DNA from: Jiella mangrovi
Lineage (GTDB): Bacteria; Pseudomonadota; Alphaproteobacteria; Rhizobiales; Rhizobiaceae
NCBI RefSeq assembly: GCF_017815135.1
Contig: NZ_JAGJCF010000001.1
Location: 1 to 64,000, forward strand
Direction of reading: 5' to 3'
DNA length: 64,000 nt
Positions 25,561-35,961 of the stretch are shown one piece after another (position 1 is the stretch's first letter; each line of letters opens with the position of its first letter). The position numbers and the translations under genes are program-made. The notes beneath the pieces were generated by a model, which searched no databases, was not told where the DNA came from, and was given only the letters and a program-made list of their open reading frames with translations.

Positions 25561-28500
25561 TCAATCGGCGATCGCCTCGCGCAGTCGCGTCGCCTCGAGG
25601 CTGGCGATATCGGAGGCGGGCTCCGGCGGCTCCTTCATCATCTGGGCGGGATCGGCGGGAGCCTCCGCCTCGTGGCGCGTCAGGATCTCGCGGTAGAGCG
25701 CCACAAGCTCGTCGGCCTGGTCACGGGCCCGCCGCATGTGGACCGGCGCCTGCGGCGACGTCAGGTAGCGTTCGGGATCGCGGTCGATCTCGGCCAGCGC
25801 CTCGATCAGGCCTTCGGGGCTTGAAACATCGATCTTGAAGCCGTTGCTGCCTGGAATCACCGGCTCGCCGACCGCGCCGCGATCGGAGGCGATGACCCAG
25901 CAGCCGCAGGTCAGCGCCTCGCGGGTGACGAGACCATAGGCTTCCGGCCAGACCGACGGCGCTACGAGGACGTCGAGCTCGGCATAAAGTTCTGCGATGC
26001 GCTTTTGCGGCAGCTTCGGCCGGATATCGAGCTCCGTCGTCCCGAGCCTGCCGCCGCGCCGGGTTCCAAGCGACATGGCGTGATCGATGAAGACGAAGCG
26101 CAGATTCTGGAATTCGCCGCTGAGCAGCGCGCGCTGGATCAACGGGTAGCCCTTGTGGCGAGCCATGCCGCCAATGAAGCCGAGGCGGACCTTGCCGTCC
26201 GGCGAGGGCACGCGCGGCAAGGGGGCAAGATCCGAGTTGCCGTTCGGGGTCGCCATGACATTCGTCAATCCGACGCTGCGATAGATGTCGGCAAAGGCCT
26301 CGGAGACCGCCAGGATCTTCTCCGCCCCGAGCAGACATTCGCGCAGTTGCATGCGTGTCGCGAAATGTTCGGCCGGGATGCGCCCGAGCTGCGAGGCCGG
26401 GTTGCCATGGTCGTAGAGCTCGATCTGGCCGTTCTCGCCGAGCAGGAACTGCTCGTCCGAGATCCACCACCCGTCATGAGCGGTGATGACGTAGGGAATG
26501 CCGCGCCGCCGCGCCTCGAGCACGATCGCCGCCGTCAGCCGCTGGATGCAGTGGAAATGGATGATGTCGGGCTGGCAGACCTCCAGATAGTCGCCGAAGA
26601 CCTTGGCCATCCTCTCGTCATAGACGATACGGTCGATGTCGGGGATGTCCGGCGTGGTGACGCCGACAACCCGCACGCCGTCCATGCCGTAGCTCGACGT
26701 CTTGTAGGGCTCGCTGCCGCCTTCGACCGTGGTGAAGACCTCGAAGGTGAAGTCGTCCCGGTGATGGGCGGCGAAATCCTTGACGTTGTCGTGCACGACG
26801 CGGGTCGCGCCCCCGGTCGCCTGGGGCGGATAGAAGACATTGACGACGAGAACGCGCTTGCGCCTGTCCGGCGCCGGCAGAGAGGCCGAGCGAATGATCT
26901 CGGTGATGTTCTTCGCCATGGCAGGAATGCCGTATTCGGCAAGCGCCCGCTCGCGGGCTTTGGCGCCGATCTTGCCGCGCAGTTCCGGATCTTTGATCAA
27001 CCGGTCCAGCGCATCGGTCCAGTCCTGCGGCGTTCGCGCGATCACGCCATCGACGCCGTCCTCGATCAGATCGGCATAGAGCGCCGTCTCGCTGATCACC
27101 GACGGAATGCCGAGCATGGCCGCTTCGAGCCACTTGATCTCGCTCTTCACATCCGTCGTCGGGGCAGGCTTGAGAACCGCCAGATTGATGTCGGCGGCAG
27201 AAAGCGTCGACCAGTACTGATGCACGTCCCAGACCGGCGGCAGCAGGACGAGATTGTCCGTGTACTTTCGCAACTCGGCGCCCGGCGACATGTAACCGGC
27301 CAGAACGATCGAGACACGGTCGCCGTATTTCTCGGCCATGGCCACCAGCGCCGGTTCGACCAGCTCCTGGAAATCCTGTTTGTGGGCCTTGGTTCCGGAG
27401 CCGTAGAAGATCGTCACGCGGGCGTTCGACACATTGGCGCCGGTGTGGCCGACATGCTGTGCGTGCGGACTGTGCAGGGCATTGGCATGGACGAAGACCG
27501 GCTTCTCGCCATCCATGCTCCGGACGTATTCGACCAGCGGCTTCGTCGACAGGAGGGCATTTTCACACACGCGCAGAGCCGACCTGAAAAGCGGCACACC
27601 GAGCGCGAGCCCGTCATGCTCCTTGTGGGAAATCTGGTTGTCGTAGGTTTCGAGGGCGGGCGGATAGAACTCCCGATCGAAGATCAGATCGTCGATTTCG
27701 TAGAAGGTCGCGCAGCCGACTTCCCTGGCGTTGTCGATCGCCCGGATCATCTCGTAATAGGCCGGGACGCGGAAGAAGAACACCGCATCGAAGCAATGGA
27801 GCTTTTCGAGGAAGCGATCGACGTCTTCCTTGAAGTTGAACGTCTCGACGACGAAGCCCGCCGCTTCGAGCTGCTCGACCTTCTGGTCGATCCGGTAGAA
27901 GCGACATTGCGGAAGATCGAAATTGCCGACCAGCGCGACCGAGCGGACGTAGCGCTTTTCCGCAGGCGTCTCGCCGCGCACGAGGTCGGCGACCATGCCG
28001 CAGTCGGTCTCGATCCGCGTCTGGGCGTCGGTGAGCCGTCCATTGGTCGCCTCGGCATTGGCGAGCTGCCAGGAGGTCGTCAGGACCCGCGATGCCTGAG
28101 CGTTGAAACGCCGCCGCAGGCCAAGATCGCCGGGATATTGCTCGATCCCCTTCTTCAGCCACCGCAATGCGGTCATCTTGTCGCCGAGAAGCTCACGGCA
28201 CTGGGCAAGATTGATGAAGGTCCAGATATTCGCCTCGCCGCTCGCCGTGAGCCGCTCGTAGAGGTTCGAGGCTTCCAGGTAGCACTGACGGCGCAGGAGA
28301 CAGTCGGCGTAGTGGCGAAGGGCCGGGGCAAAATCCGGAACCGCCTGCAGGATCTTCTGATAGGCCGTCATGGCCTGATCGTCTTTGCCTTCCATGACGA
28401 GACGATCGGCAATAACGGCGAGCAGCGGCGCATGTTCGGGCTCGATCGCCACCGGAATGGCGGGGTTCACCATCCCCTCGCCCATCAGCAAGCGGAACTC

Positions 28501-29499
28501 GTCGGCAAAGCCCGAACTCGCGTCCGATCCGGGAAAGGACGGCATTTTGAGGCTGGCAAGCCCGCGGATATTCGGCCCCAGCAAGCCCTCGAGCCAGAGC
28601 CTTGCGTTCGGCGCGCTGGCGTTTTCGAGGCCGATCTTCAGATAGTGGCGATAGGCGGCCACCGGGTCGAGCGCGTGAATGTCCGGCGCGTAGGTCTCGA
28701 CGTAGAAGCCGCGCTCGAAGTGATGACCTTCGCGAATGGGCGCCAGCGTCTCGATCCCGGCGGAAACGAAATGGCGGACCGCCGCTTCGTGATCGAAGGT
28801 CGCCTGCTGCTCGCGCAGCGACTTCGTCGAATAATAGTAGAATTCCGCGTCGAACTTCTTGAGAAAGGCGAGGCTGACGTCGTTGTCGACCAGATACTGT
28901 TCGAGCGGCGTTTCGGCGACTTTCGGCGCAGCGTCGAGAACCGCCATCACCGCCTGCTTCGCCGCAAAGGCTTTGGCTCCAGGGCCCGTGCGATAGAATT
29001 CCACGATCTCCTCCTCGGAGGGGACCGCGCCGGCCATGTCGCGCAGTTCGTTTGCGGCATGAGGGCTGGAGGGATCGAGCATATGGGACTTGCGGTAGGC
29101 GCCGATGGCGTCGCTTCGCTTTCCCTGGAGCTTCAGGACGTGACCGAGCTGGAGATGCGTATCGGCATTGTCTTCGCGCAGGTCGATTGCCCGGCGATAC
29201 GCCTCCTCGGCGCTGGAAAGCTCGCCCTGCTCCTTCAGAGCATGGCCGTACTGGACCCAGATCGCCTCGAGCTTCGGATTGCGCCGCAGTGCCTCGCCAT
29301 AGGCGACCTGCGCGTCGCGCCAGCGATGTTCCGCATTTGCTTTATTGCCCGCAACGATGTGGGTGCGGGTTCCATTCAGAAACGACGCGGTCTTGGACAG
29401 AACGTCGGCGCTCTTGCTTCTGCGACCTGAGCGTCCGTGCTCGCGGTTGCGAAACGAACGCATCAGGCGGTCGAGGGAAGGAGGGGAACCCCTGGTCAT
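25561..29499 (-). CDS. Giant TPR protein with two GT-B (GT4-type) glycosyltransferase modules
   Basis: Protein of about 1,312 residues. Order from the N-terminus: basic leader; TPRs at about 60-155 (AYGEALRRNPKLEAIWVQYG, THLQLGHVLKLQGKRSDAI); a segment at about 215-300 like the FDxxFY...DP...HYL units found in some glycosyltransferases (KFDAEFYYYSTKS, DPVAAYRHYLKIGLE); more TPR-like helices at 360-465; a first GT-B module at about 520-875; and a second at about 890-1280 (RVLVVNVFYPPQATGGATRVV ... VLVAPSVWPEAYGLVTREAL, the GT4 nucleotide-sugar motif). Cytoplasmic, probably building a rhamnose-containing surface glycan, as it follows the rfb genes. Start is ATG 29499, or GTG 29508 overlapping the upstream stop. 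Confidence 0.85.
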   Translation of the reverse strand: MTRGSPPSLDRLMRSFRNREHGRSGRRSKSADVLSKTASFLNGTRTHIVAGNKANAEHRWRDAQVAYGEALRRNPKLEAIWVQYGHALKEQGELSSAEEAYRRAIDLREDNADTHLQLGHVLKLQGKRSDAIGAYRKSHMLDPSSPHAANELRDMAGAVPSEEEIVEFYRTGPGAKAFAAKQAVMAVLDAAPKVAETPLEQYLVDNDVSLAFLKKFDAEFYYYSTKSLREQQATFDHEAAVRHFVSAGIETLAPIREGHHFERGFYVETYAPDIHALDPVAAYRHYLKIGLENASAPNARLWLEGLLGPNIRGLASLKMPSFPGSDASSGFADEFRLLMGEGMVNPAIPVAIEPEHAPLLAVIADRLVMEGKDDQAMTAYQKILQAVPDFAPALRHYADCLLRRQCYLEASNLYERLTASGEANIWTFINLAQCRELLGDKMTALRWLKKGIEQYPGDLGLRRRFNAQASRVLTTSWQLANAEATNGRLTDAQTRIETDCGMVADLVRGETPAEKRYVRSVALVGNFDLPQCRFYRIDQKVEQLEAAGFVVETFNFKEDVDRFLEKLHCFDAVFFFRVPAYYEMIRAIDNAREVGCATFYEIDDLIFDREFYPPALETYDNQISHKEHDGLALGVPLFRSALRVCENALLSTKPLVEYVRSMDGEKPVFVHANALHSPHAQHVGHTGANVSNARVTIFYGSGTKAHKQDFQELVEPALVAMAEKYGDRVSIVLAGYMSPGAELRKYTDNLVLLPPVWDVHQYWSTLSAADINLAVLKPAPTTDVKSEIKWLEAAMLGIPSVISETALYADLIEDGVDGVIARTPQDWTDALDRLIKDPELRGKIGAKARERALAEYGIPAMAKNITEIIRSASLPAPDRRKRVLVVNVFYPPQATGGATRVVHDNVKDFAAHHRDDFTFEVFTTVEGGSEPYKTSSYGMDGVRVVGVTTPDIPDIDRIVYDERMAKVFGDYLEVCQPDIIHFHCIQRLTAAIVLEARRRGIPYVITAHDGWWISDEQFLLGENGQIELYDHGNPASQLGRIPAEHFATRMQLRECLLGAEKILAVSEAFADIYRSVGLTNVMATPNGNSDLAPLPRVPSPDGKVRLGFIGGMARHKGYPLIQRALLSGEFQNLRFVFIDHAMSLGTRRGGRLGTTELDIRPKLPQKRIAELYAELDVLVAPSVWPEAYGLVTREALTCGCWVIASDRGAVGEPVIPGSNGFKIDVSSPEGLIEALAEIDRDPERYLTSPQAPVHMRRARDQADELVALYREILTRHEAEAPADPAQMMKEPPEPASDIASLEATRLREAIAD

Positions 29500-29500
29500 G

Positions 29501-31948
29501 TCAGCCACTCACATCATGCACTGCCGCCGCCGGGGCACGACTCTTGATCATCCGGCTGTCCGTGGAAGCGGTCAGCCGGATGAAGTCGAGGGCCTTTCGG
29601 GGAGCAGGAAAGGATATCAATCGGTACGGTAGTGTTGCGTCGATCCAGATCGGACTGACGGTCGGTTCCTCGGAAAACAGGCGCTTCCCCCATCGCGCCT
29701 CGATCCCCGTTCTTTCTGCGCGGCTGCGGGCCGCGCGTTCGGGATCGAGATGATCAAGACCCCGAGATTTCGATTCATGATGATACAGCGTGACGTCCGG
29801 TGTAAAGACGACGGCAAGGCCCTGCTCGCGGACGCGCAGGCACAGGTCGATGTCGCTGTAGCCAACCGGAAGACGGCGCGCATCGAACCCGCCGAGCCTG
29901 ACGAAATCCGCCCGGCGCATCGCCAGGAAGGCGCCCGTCACCGCGCTGGCCCGGCGCGTCTTCGTCCATCGCCCGGAAGGCCCCGCCCGATCGGCCGGCT
30001 CGTAGAGGCCGTCATGGATCACCGATCCCTTCCAGCCGAAGAGAACGCCGGCATGCTGGACCGTGTCGTCGCCGTAGAGAAGTTTCGCCCCGACGGCACC
30101 GACGTCCTCGCGCGCAAGCAGGCCGCGAAGCGTCTCGTCCCATCCGGCGCTGCGCATCAGCATGTCGTCATTGGCGAAGACGACGAGAGGCGTGTCGCTG
30201 TCCTCGGCCCCGAGATTGTTGACATGCGACCAGTTGAACGCCCCGTCGTCGCGGCGAACCCTGACCCGCGGATGTTCGGCCAGCTCCTCCAGAAGCGCGA
30301 GGTCGGCCGCGACGGTGGTGCCGTTGTCGATGATCTGACAGTGCAGCTTTTCGGGACGGGCCGCTTGCGCAAACAGGCTGTCGACGAAGGCCTTGCAGTC
30401 GGCGACGTTGTCGCGGGTCGGGACGATGACGGTGATCTTCTCGGCGCCGGCATCGGGCCGCCACCGCACGCGCAACGCCGCATCGGCGCTTCCGCCCGCA
30501 AGATCGATCCGGCCCGACAGGCCCGAAAGCCCGAGATGCCGCTCGACCGCGCGCCTGTGGCCTGCACGGGCCGCGCGCATCGCCGTCTCGCGTCCGTCTT
30601 CCGCGCCGACGAAGGAGACCAGCGGCAATGGCACGTGGCCGATCGAAGCGTCCGCCCGCACGGCACTCAGCAGAAGATCGGACCGCGTGAAAGAAGCGTC
30701 GCCGCCATCCTGCGAAAGGTCGAGACGCTCGAGCGTTTCGTTGCGCAGGGCGATCGTCGCGCCCCAGCTGTTTTCCGAAAGCAGCATGTCCGGGTCGAGG
30801 CGCCCGCGCGCCTCGAACGCCGTGGGCTCGCTTTCGCCCGGCAGAATCCACTCTTCGTCGCAGGTCACGACGTCGGCCTCGCTCGCGGCAAAGGCGGCCG
30901 AAAACCAGGCGAGAGCATGGCGATGCAAAGCGCCAACGCGCGCGAGAAGCACGACGGTCTCGGCCGGCGTTTGGCGAGCGTGCGCCCATTCTGGCGATGA
31001 ATCCGCCTCGGCGCTTGCCCCCATCCTCATCTCCAGCCGGCCATCCACCCGCGCCAGCCGCTCCACCGCGACCGCGAGTGCCGGGTCGACGCCGATCAGA
31101 ACCGCCCGCCACCGCTCCAGAGACTGGCCGACGAGCGAGCCGACAAGCCGGTGCAGCCCCTCTGCATCGAGCCCGGTCGCGTCCGCGACCACCAGGATTT
31201 CCGATGGCGCCGCCGAAGGATCGGGTGGCTGCGGCGGCACGTCGTAGAGCTGACGGAACAGGCGGTAGGACGAGGCCGGAAAGGCCGTGAGGCTGGCGAT
31301 ATCGGGCAGTTCCCCGGCGATCTCGGACAGCCGCCGGCGCATGGCTTCGACTTCCGCCGACAGGGACAACATCGTTTCGAGGCCATGTCCGGTCATCTGG
31401 GCAGAAATGCCTCGCACCTGTTCTTCGATCTCGCCGGCCTGGATCAACTCCCAGCTTGCATGGGGGTTGTCGGGGTCGATGACGAGGACCCTGCGATACG
31501 ACGCGAGAGCCTCCGACCGTCTGCCCGAAAGCTTCAACGCGTGTCCGATCTGCAGATGGGTGTCGGCATGATCGGGCTGGTCAGTCAGTGCGGATTGATA
31601 CCATTCCATGGCATCTTCAAGGCGCCCGCCATCCTTCAGCATGTTGCCGCATTGGACCTTGAAGCCGACATGCCACGGCGCGATCTTCGAGGCCGCCTCA
31701 TAAAGCTCCGCCGCTTCGAGTTGGCGGCCGCTGTCGCGCAGTGCCCTCGCCCGTCTGACGAGAGAGGCCACACGCGGCCCGACCCGCAGCCAGGAGACGG
31801 CCTTGCGCGCGTCGAAGCTGCGCGGCTTGGGTGACGTGCCGGTGCGGGGGGAGGACGCGACAGTCGCGGCCGCACGCTCCGACGTCACGAGCTTCGACAC
31901 CAGGCTGCCGATCTTGCGGATCTTCGGGGTAAGGCCGGCTCCTCTCAC
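29501..31948 (-). CDS. TPR protein with two GT2 glycosyltransferase modules
   Basis: Protein of about 815 residues. TPRs lie at about 50-160 (LYEAASKIAPWHVGFKVQCG, THLQIGHALKLSGRRSEAL). A degenerate GT2-like module follows at about 225-420 without a clear DxD. An intact GT2 module occupies the C-terminal part: ITVIVPTRDNVADCKAFVDS, IIDNGT, NWSHVNNLGA, VVFANDDM, and GYSDIDLCLRVREQGL. Similar two-module GT2 proteins transfer rhamnose and other sugars to surface glycans. The TPR region is clearly related to that of the next gene. Start is uncertain: GTG 31948 with GGAG upstream is chosen because the longer frame runs antisense-like through the rfbD end and has no homology. Confidence 0.82.
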   Translation of the reverse strand: MRGAGLTPKIRKIGSLVSKLVTSERAAATVASSPRTGTSPKPRSFDARKAVSWLRVGPRVASLVRRARALRDSGRQLEAAELYEAASKIAPWHVGFKVQCGNMLKDGGRLEDAMEWYQSALTDQPDHADTHLQIGHALKLSGRRSEALASYRRVLVIDPDNPHASWELIQAGEIEEQVRGISAQMTGHGLETMLSLSAEVEAMRRRLSEIAGELPDIASLTAFPASSYRLFRQLYDVPPQPPDPSAAPSEILVVADATGLDAEGLHRLVGSLVGQSLERWRAVLIGVDPALAVAVERLARVDGRLEMRMGASAEADSSPEWAHARQTPAETVVLLARVGALHRHALAWFSAAFAASEADVVTCDEEWILPGESEPTAFEARGRLDPDMLLSENSWGATIALRNETLERLDLSQDGGDASFTRSDLLLSAVRADASIGHVPLPLVSFVGAEDGRETAMRAARAGHRRAVERHLGLSGLSGRIDLAGGSADAALRVRWRPDAGAEKITVIVPTRDNVADCKAFVDSLFAQAARPEKLHCQIIDNGTTVAADLALLEELAEHPRVRVRRDDGAFNWSHVNNLGAEDSDTPLVVFANDDMLMRSAGWDETLRGLLAREDVGAVGAKLLYGDDTVQHAGVLFGWKGSVIHDGLYEPADRAGPSGRWTKTRRASAVTGAFLAMRRADFVRLGGFDARRLPVGYSDIDLCLRVREQGLAVVFTPDVTLYHHESKSRGLDHLDPERAARSRAERTGIEARWGKRLFSEEPTVSPIWIDATLPYRLISFPAPRKALDFIRLTASTDSRMIKSRAPAAAVHDVSG

Positions 31949-32171
31949 GTCCGAGGCTCCATGAAGGCGCGGTAAGAAGCCTGCCGCGAATGCAAGAGAT
32001 TGTGTGCCTCGACCATTGTGCCGTTTTTGCGCGGGCACGTCACAGGACGCCGCATCGCGACATGGCACACAGGGACTTGCTCCGGAGCTCCAAAGCCTTC
32101 GCAAAACCATCCATTCCGTGATCTGACCATCTCGAAAATCGACCCCTGACCTGCGATCGACGAAAGGTTCG

Positions 32172-33050
32172 TCACGCGCGATCGAGCGCTGCGAGGCAGC
32201 GATCGACGCCGCTCTGCCAGTCCGGGAGCCGGTGACCGAAAACCGCCTGAAACCGGCTGCTGTCCAGCCTGGAATTGGCCGGACGCCTCGCCGGCGTCGG
32301 ATAGTCTGAGGTCGTGATCGGTTCGACCCTGGCGCTCGGTCCGCCGCGTTTCTTGGAAGCTGCGAAGATCGCCTCGGCAAAGCCTGCCCATGTCGTCTCG
32401 CCTTCGGCCACCATGTGATAGATGCCGGGCCAAGCGCCACCGGGCTCCTCGAGCGCGCGATCGCAAACGGCGATGATGCCTGCGGCGATGTCGGGACCGT
32501 AGGTCGGCGTGCCATGCTGGTCGGCCACGACCGTCAAGACGTCGCGATCCTTGCCGACGCGCAGCATGGTCTTCAGAAAATTGCCGCCATAGGGGCTGTA
32601 GACCCAGGCCGTGCGCAGGATGACGGCTTGCGGATTGGCAGCCGCAACGCGTCTTTCGCCGTCCAGCTTGCTGGCACCGTAGACGCCGGTCGGTCCGGTC
32701 TCGTCGGTCTCGACATAGGCGCCGTCCTTGTCGCCGGCAAAGACGTAGTCTGTCGAGATATGGACGATGGGAATGCCCGCCTCGGCCGCGGCGCGCGCCA
32801 CGGTCTCGGCCCCTTGCGCGTTCACCGCGAAGGCCGTCTCGGCTTCGCTCTCGGCCTTGTCGACAGCGGTATAGGCGGCCGGATTGACGACGATGGCAGG
32901 CTCGACTTTCGCGATTGCGGCAGCCACCGAGGCCTCGTCGGTGAGATCGAGATCCGGCCGCCCGAGGCAGACGATCTCGCGCCCGTTCCCGTCGAGGTCG
33001 CGAAGGCAGCGAGCGACCTGTCCGTCACGCCCTGTCACGAGTATGCGCAT
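32172..33050 (-). CDS. rfbD: dTDP-4-dehydrorhamnose reductase
   Basis: Protein of 292 residues of the extended SDR family: MRILVTGRDGQVARCL (NAD(P)-binding glycine motif), VNPAAYTAVDKAESE, HISTDYVFAGDK and the catalytic YGASK. It makes dTDP-L-rhamnose, the last step of the RmlABCD pathway. ATG 33050 is preceded by AAGGACGG. It is third in the minus-strand order rfbC-rfbB-rfbD, 29 bases after rfbB, and is followed after 223 bases by the two glycosyltransferases. The 31949-32171 gap holds no recognisable gene. Confidence 0.96.
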   Translation of the reverse strand: MRILVTGRDGQVARCLRDLDGNGREIVCLGRPDLDLTDEASVAAAIAKVEPAIVVNPAAYTAVDKAESEAETAFAVNAQGAETVARAAAEAGIPIVHISTDYVFAGDKDGAYVETDETGPTGVYGASKLDGERRVAAANPQAVILRTAWVYSPYGGNFLKTMLRVGKDRDVLTVVADQHGTPTYGPDIAAGIIAVCDRALEEPGGAWPGIYHMVAEGETTWAGFAEAIFAASKKRGGPSARVEPITTSDYPTPARRPANSRLDSSRFQAVFGHRLPDWQSGVDRCLAALDRA

Positions 33051-33079
33051 GAAACCGTCCTTTCTCGCCCCGGCGGGGC

Positions 33080-34132
33080 TCAAGTCTGGCCGAGACGTTT
33101 GCCGGAATAGCGTTCGCGCAACGGACGCCACCATTCCTCGTTCTCGAGGAACCAGGCCACGGTCTTTTCGAGCCCGGTGGCGAAGGTCTCCTGCGCCTGC
33201 CAGCCAAGTTCTGTCTCAAGACGCGTCGCGTCGATGGCGTAGCGAAGGTCGTGGCCCGGCCGATCGGCGACGAAGGTGATCTGTTCGCGCCGGCTCTTGC
33301 CGTCCTTGCGCGGCGCCAGCTTGTCGAGCGCGTCGCAGATGTCGTGCACGACATCGAGATTGGAGCGCTCGTTGCGCCCGCCGACATTGTAGGAGCGGCC
33401 GACCTCTCCCCTCGTCGCGATCATTTCCAGCGCCCTTGCGTGGTCCTCGACATAAAGCCAGTCACGCACGTTCTCACCCTTGCCGTAGACCGGCAGATCC
33501 TTGCCTTCGAGGCCGTTCAGGATCATCAGCGGGATGAGCTTTTCGGGAAAATGGTAAGGCCCGTAGTTGTTCGAGCAGTTCGAAAGGACGACCGGCATTC
33601 CATAGGTGTGGTGCCAGGCCATGGCGAGATGGTCGGACGCGGCCTTGGAGGCCGAATAGGGCGAAGACGGGGCATAGGCCGTGTCCTCGGTAAACAGACC
33701 GCCATCGAGCGGCAGGTCGCCATAGACCTCGTCGGTGGAGACGTGGTGGAAGCGGAACGCCGCGCGGCGCTCGCCGGAAAGCTTCGTCCAGTAGCCCCGG
33801 GCCGCCTCCAGGAGATCGAAGGTCCCGACGACATTGGTGCCGATGAACTCGCCCGGGCCGTCGATCGAACGATCGACATGGCTCTCGGCGGCCAGATGCA
33901 TGACGACGTCGATTTCCTCCACGCGCAGAAGCTCGCCGACGGCCTCGCGATCGCGGATATCGAGCTTGGCGAAACTGTAGCGCGGATCATTCGAGATCGG
34001 CTCGAGCGAAGCGAGGTTCGCCGCATAGGTCAGCTTGTCGAGGTTGACGACGCTGTGCGCGGTATTGCGGATCAGGTGGCGGCAGACGGCAGAACCGATG
34101 AACCCGGCGCCGCCGGTAACGAGAAACTTCAT
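33080..34132 (-). CDS. rfbB: dTDP-glucose 4,6-dehydratase
   Basis: Protein of 350 residues: [47 protein letters not shown], catalytic region [22 protein letters not shown], and [18 protein letters not shown]. It converts dTDP-glucose to dTDP-4-keto-6-deoxyglucose in the RmlABCD rhamnose pathway. The ATG at 34132 lies 11 bases after the rfbC stop; GAGGGG precedes it. The open frame continues upstream through rfbC but only in a wrong register. Confidence 0.97.
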   Translation of the reverse strand: MKFLVTGGAGFIGSAVCRHLIRNTAHSVVNLDKLTYAANLASLEPISNDPRYSFAKLDIRDREAVGELLRVEEIDVVMHLAAESHVDRSIDGPGEFIGTNVVGTFDLLEAARGYWTKLSGERRAAFRFHHVSTDEVYGDLPLDGGLFTEDTAYAPSSPYSASKAASDHLAMAWHHTYGMPVVLSNCSNNYGPYHFPEKLIPLMILNGLEGKDLPVYGKGENVRDWLYVEDHARALEMIATRGEVGRSYNVGGRNERSNLDVVHDICDALDKLAPRKDGKSRREQITFVADRPGHDLRYAIDATRLETELGWQAQETFATGLEKTVAWFLENEEWWRPLRERYSGKRLGQT

Positions 34133-34143
34133 CCGGGCGCCCC

Positions 34144-34710
34144 TCAGACGTCGTAGGTGAACAGGACGGGCGTTTCGGCCAGCGCGGGTGCGGACTTGTC
34201 CTTGTCGGACAAGACGGGCGTTTCGCCGCCGAGCGGCCATTCCACGCCGATCTCCGGATCGTTCCAGGCAATCCCCCGGTCGTGCTCGCCGGAATAAGGC
34301 GCGGAGACCTTGTAGAAGACCTCGGTGTCCGGCTCCAGCGTCAGGAAGCCGTGGGCAAAGCCCTTGGGCACGAGGATCTGGTTGAAGGCTTTGGCGGACA
34401 CTTCGAGCGCCACCCACTGTCCGAAACTCGGCGAACCGTGGCGGATGTCGACCGCGACGTCGAGGATCGCGCCCTTCAGCACCCGGACGAGCTTGTCCTG
34501 AGCAAATGGAGGCGCCTGATAATGCAGCCCGCGCAGGGTGAACTTTCCGGCGGAGAAGGACTGGTTGTCCTGCACCCACGGCATCGCGATCCCCGCATCG
34601 GCAAAACGCTGCGCACTAAAGGTCTCACTGAAGAACCCGCGATCGTCCCCGAACTTTTTAGGCTTGATTTCCAGGACGTCGGAGATGGCGAGAGGCGTGA
34701 CTTCCAGCAT
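34144..34710 (-). CDS. rfbC: dTDP-4-dehydrorhamnose 3,5-epimerase
   Basis: Protein of 188 residues with the RmlC cupin fold: [37 protein letters not shown] with the catalytic His, [15 protein letters not shown], and the C-terminal [12 protein letters not shown] with the conserved Asp. It epimerises C3 and C5 of the keto-sugar in dTDP-rhamnose synthesis. It is the first gene of the minus-strand operon and diverges from rfbA across a 121-base region that must hold both promoters. Confidence 0.97.
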   Translation of the reverse strand: MLEVTPLAISDVLEIKPKKFGDDRGFFSETFSAQRFADAGIAMPWVQDNQSFSAGKFTLRGLHYQAPPFAQDKLVRVLKGAILDVAVDIRHGSPSFGQWVALEVSAKAFNQILVPKGFAHGFLTLEPDTEVFYKVSAPYSGEHDRGIAWNDPEIGVEWPLGGETPVLSDKDKSAPALAETPVLFTYDV

Positions 34711-34831
34711 GAAAATCCTTCTTTGGCGACGTCAGGCTCGTAGCGGCGCGAGGCGGACGCGCTTCCCTTCTGGCGCTGACAGCCGGGATATATTAAGCGA
34801 ACGGTATCGGCAATCGTGAACGGAGCAAGTC

Positions 34832-35704
34832 GTGAAGGGCATCATCCTGGCGGGCGGAAGCGGGACTCGTCTTCACCCCATGACGCTGACGACATCCAAA
34901 CAGCTGTTGCCGGTCTACGACAAGCCGATGATCTATTATCCGCTGTCGACCCTCATGCTGGCCGGCATTCGCGAGATCCTGATCATATCGACACCCCAGG
35001 ATTTGCCGCGCTTCAAGGCGCTTCTCGGCGATGGCGAGCGGATCGGCCTGAAGCTCGAATATGCCGAGCAGCCGAGCCCGGATGGCCTCGCCCAGGCCTA
35101 TGTGATCGGCGAAGAGTTCATCGACGGGCAGCCCTCGGCCCTGATACTCGGAGACAATCTGTTCTACGGGCACGGTTTTCCGGGCTTGATGCAGCGCAGC
35201 GTGAAGCGCGACAACGGCGCCACCGTGTTCGCCTATCATGTCCAGGATCCCGATCGTTACGGCGTGGTTTCCTTCGACGCCGACTTCCGCGCCACCTCGA
35301 TCGAGGAAAAGCCGCAGAACCCGCGCTCGAACTGGGCGGTGACGGGACTTTACTTCTACGACGGCCGCGCAGCGACATTCGCCCGCACGCTGAAGCCCTC
35401 GCCGCGCGGCGAACTGGAGATCACCGATCTCAACCGCATCTATCTCGACGAGGGCACGCTGGAAGTCTCGCGCATGGGCCGTGGCTACGCCTGGCTCGAT
35501 ACGGGAACGCCGGACTCCCTGCTCGAGGCGGCGGAGTTCGTGCGCACCCTCGAACATCGGCAAGGCTTCAAGATCGCCTGTATCGAGGAAATCGCCTTCG
35601 AGATGGGGCTGATCGATCGGGACCAGCTGATGTCGCTCGGCAAGGAACTCGGCAAGAGCACCTATGGCCAATACATCCAGCGGATCGCGCGCACCGAATC
35701 CTGA
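34832..35704 (+). CDS. rfbA: Glucose-1-phosphate thymidylyltransferase
   Basis: Protein of 290 residues starting at GTG (34832) with GGAGC upstream. Signatures: [17 protein letters not shown] (nucleotide-binding GGxGTRL), [33 protein letters not shown] and VTGLYFYD. It makes dTDP-glucose from dTTP and glucose-1-phosphate, the entry step to dTDP-rhamnose. It is transcribed divergently from rfbC-rfbB-rfbD, so the full RmlABCD set is present and intact. Confidence 0.97.
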   Translation: MKGIILAGGSGTRLHPMTLTTSKQLLPVYDKPMIYYPLSTLMLAGIREILIISTPQDLPRFKALLGDGERIGLKLEYAEQPSPDGLAQAYVIGEEFIDGQPSALILGDNLFYGHGFPGLMQRSVKRDNGATVFAYHVQDPDRYGVVSFDADFRATSIEEKPQNPRSNWAVTGLYFYDGRAATFARTLKPSPRGELEITDLNRIYLDEGTLEVSRMGRGYAWLDTGTPDSLLEAAEFVRTLEHRQGFKIACIEEIAFEMGLIDRDQLMSLGKELGKSTYGQYIQRIARTES

Positions 35705-35961
35705 CGCGTGGCACCCATGCCTGGCCGGGATGACGCTGCCGGACGGCACGGTACCGGCTGGCGGCGGGCCGCCATCCTCATTGTGCCGGGGAGAGACGGT
35801 TTCAGGCCATCACTGAAAGTTTAGCATCCTGCCTGTGACGCCGTGTGCACCCATTGGTAGGAGAACACCGGCGCTCGGCCTCTATATGTGTGCGGACAGG
35901 CATGGCCTTTCTCTATCGTCGAGCCATGCCACCGCAAATCTGCAGATCACAAGGCCCCCGC

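Noticed and set aside
26005-29430. Very long plus-strand open frame of about 1,141 codons
   Set aside because: It is antisense to the TPR-GT-B gene, has biased composition typical of reverse frames in high-GC DNA, and shows no recognisable domain.
31949-32515. N-terminal extension of the TPR-GT2 frame into rfbD
   Set aside because: It overlaps rfbD in another frame and has the composition of a shadow frame; TPR homology begins only after the GTG at 31948.
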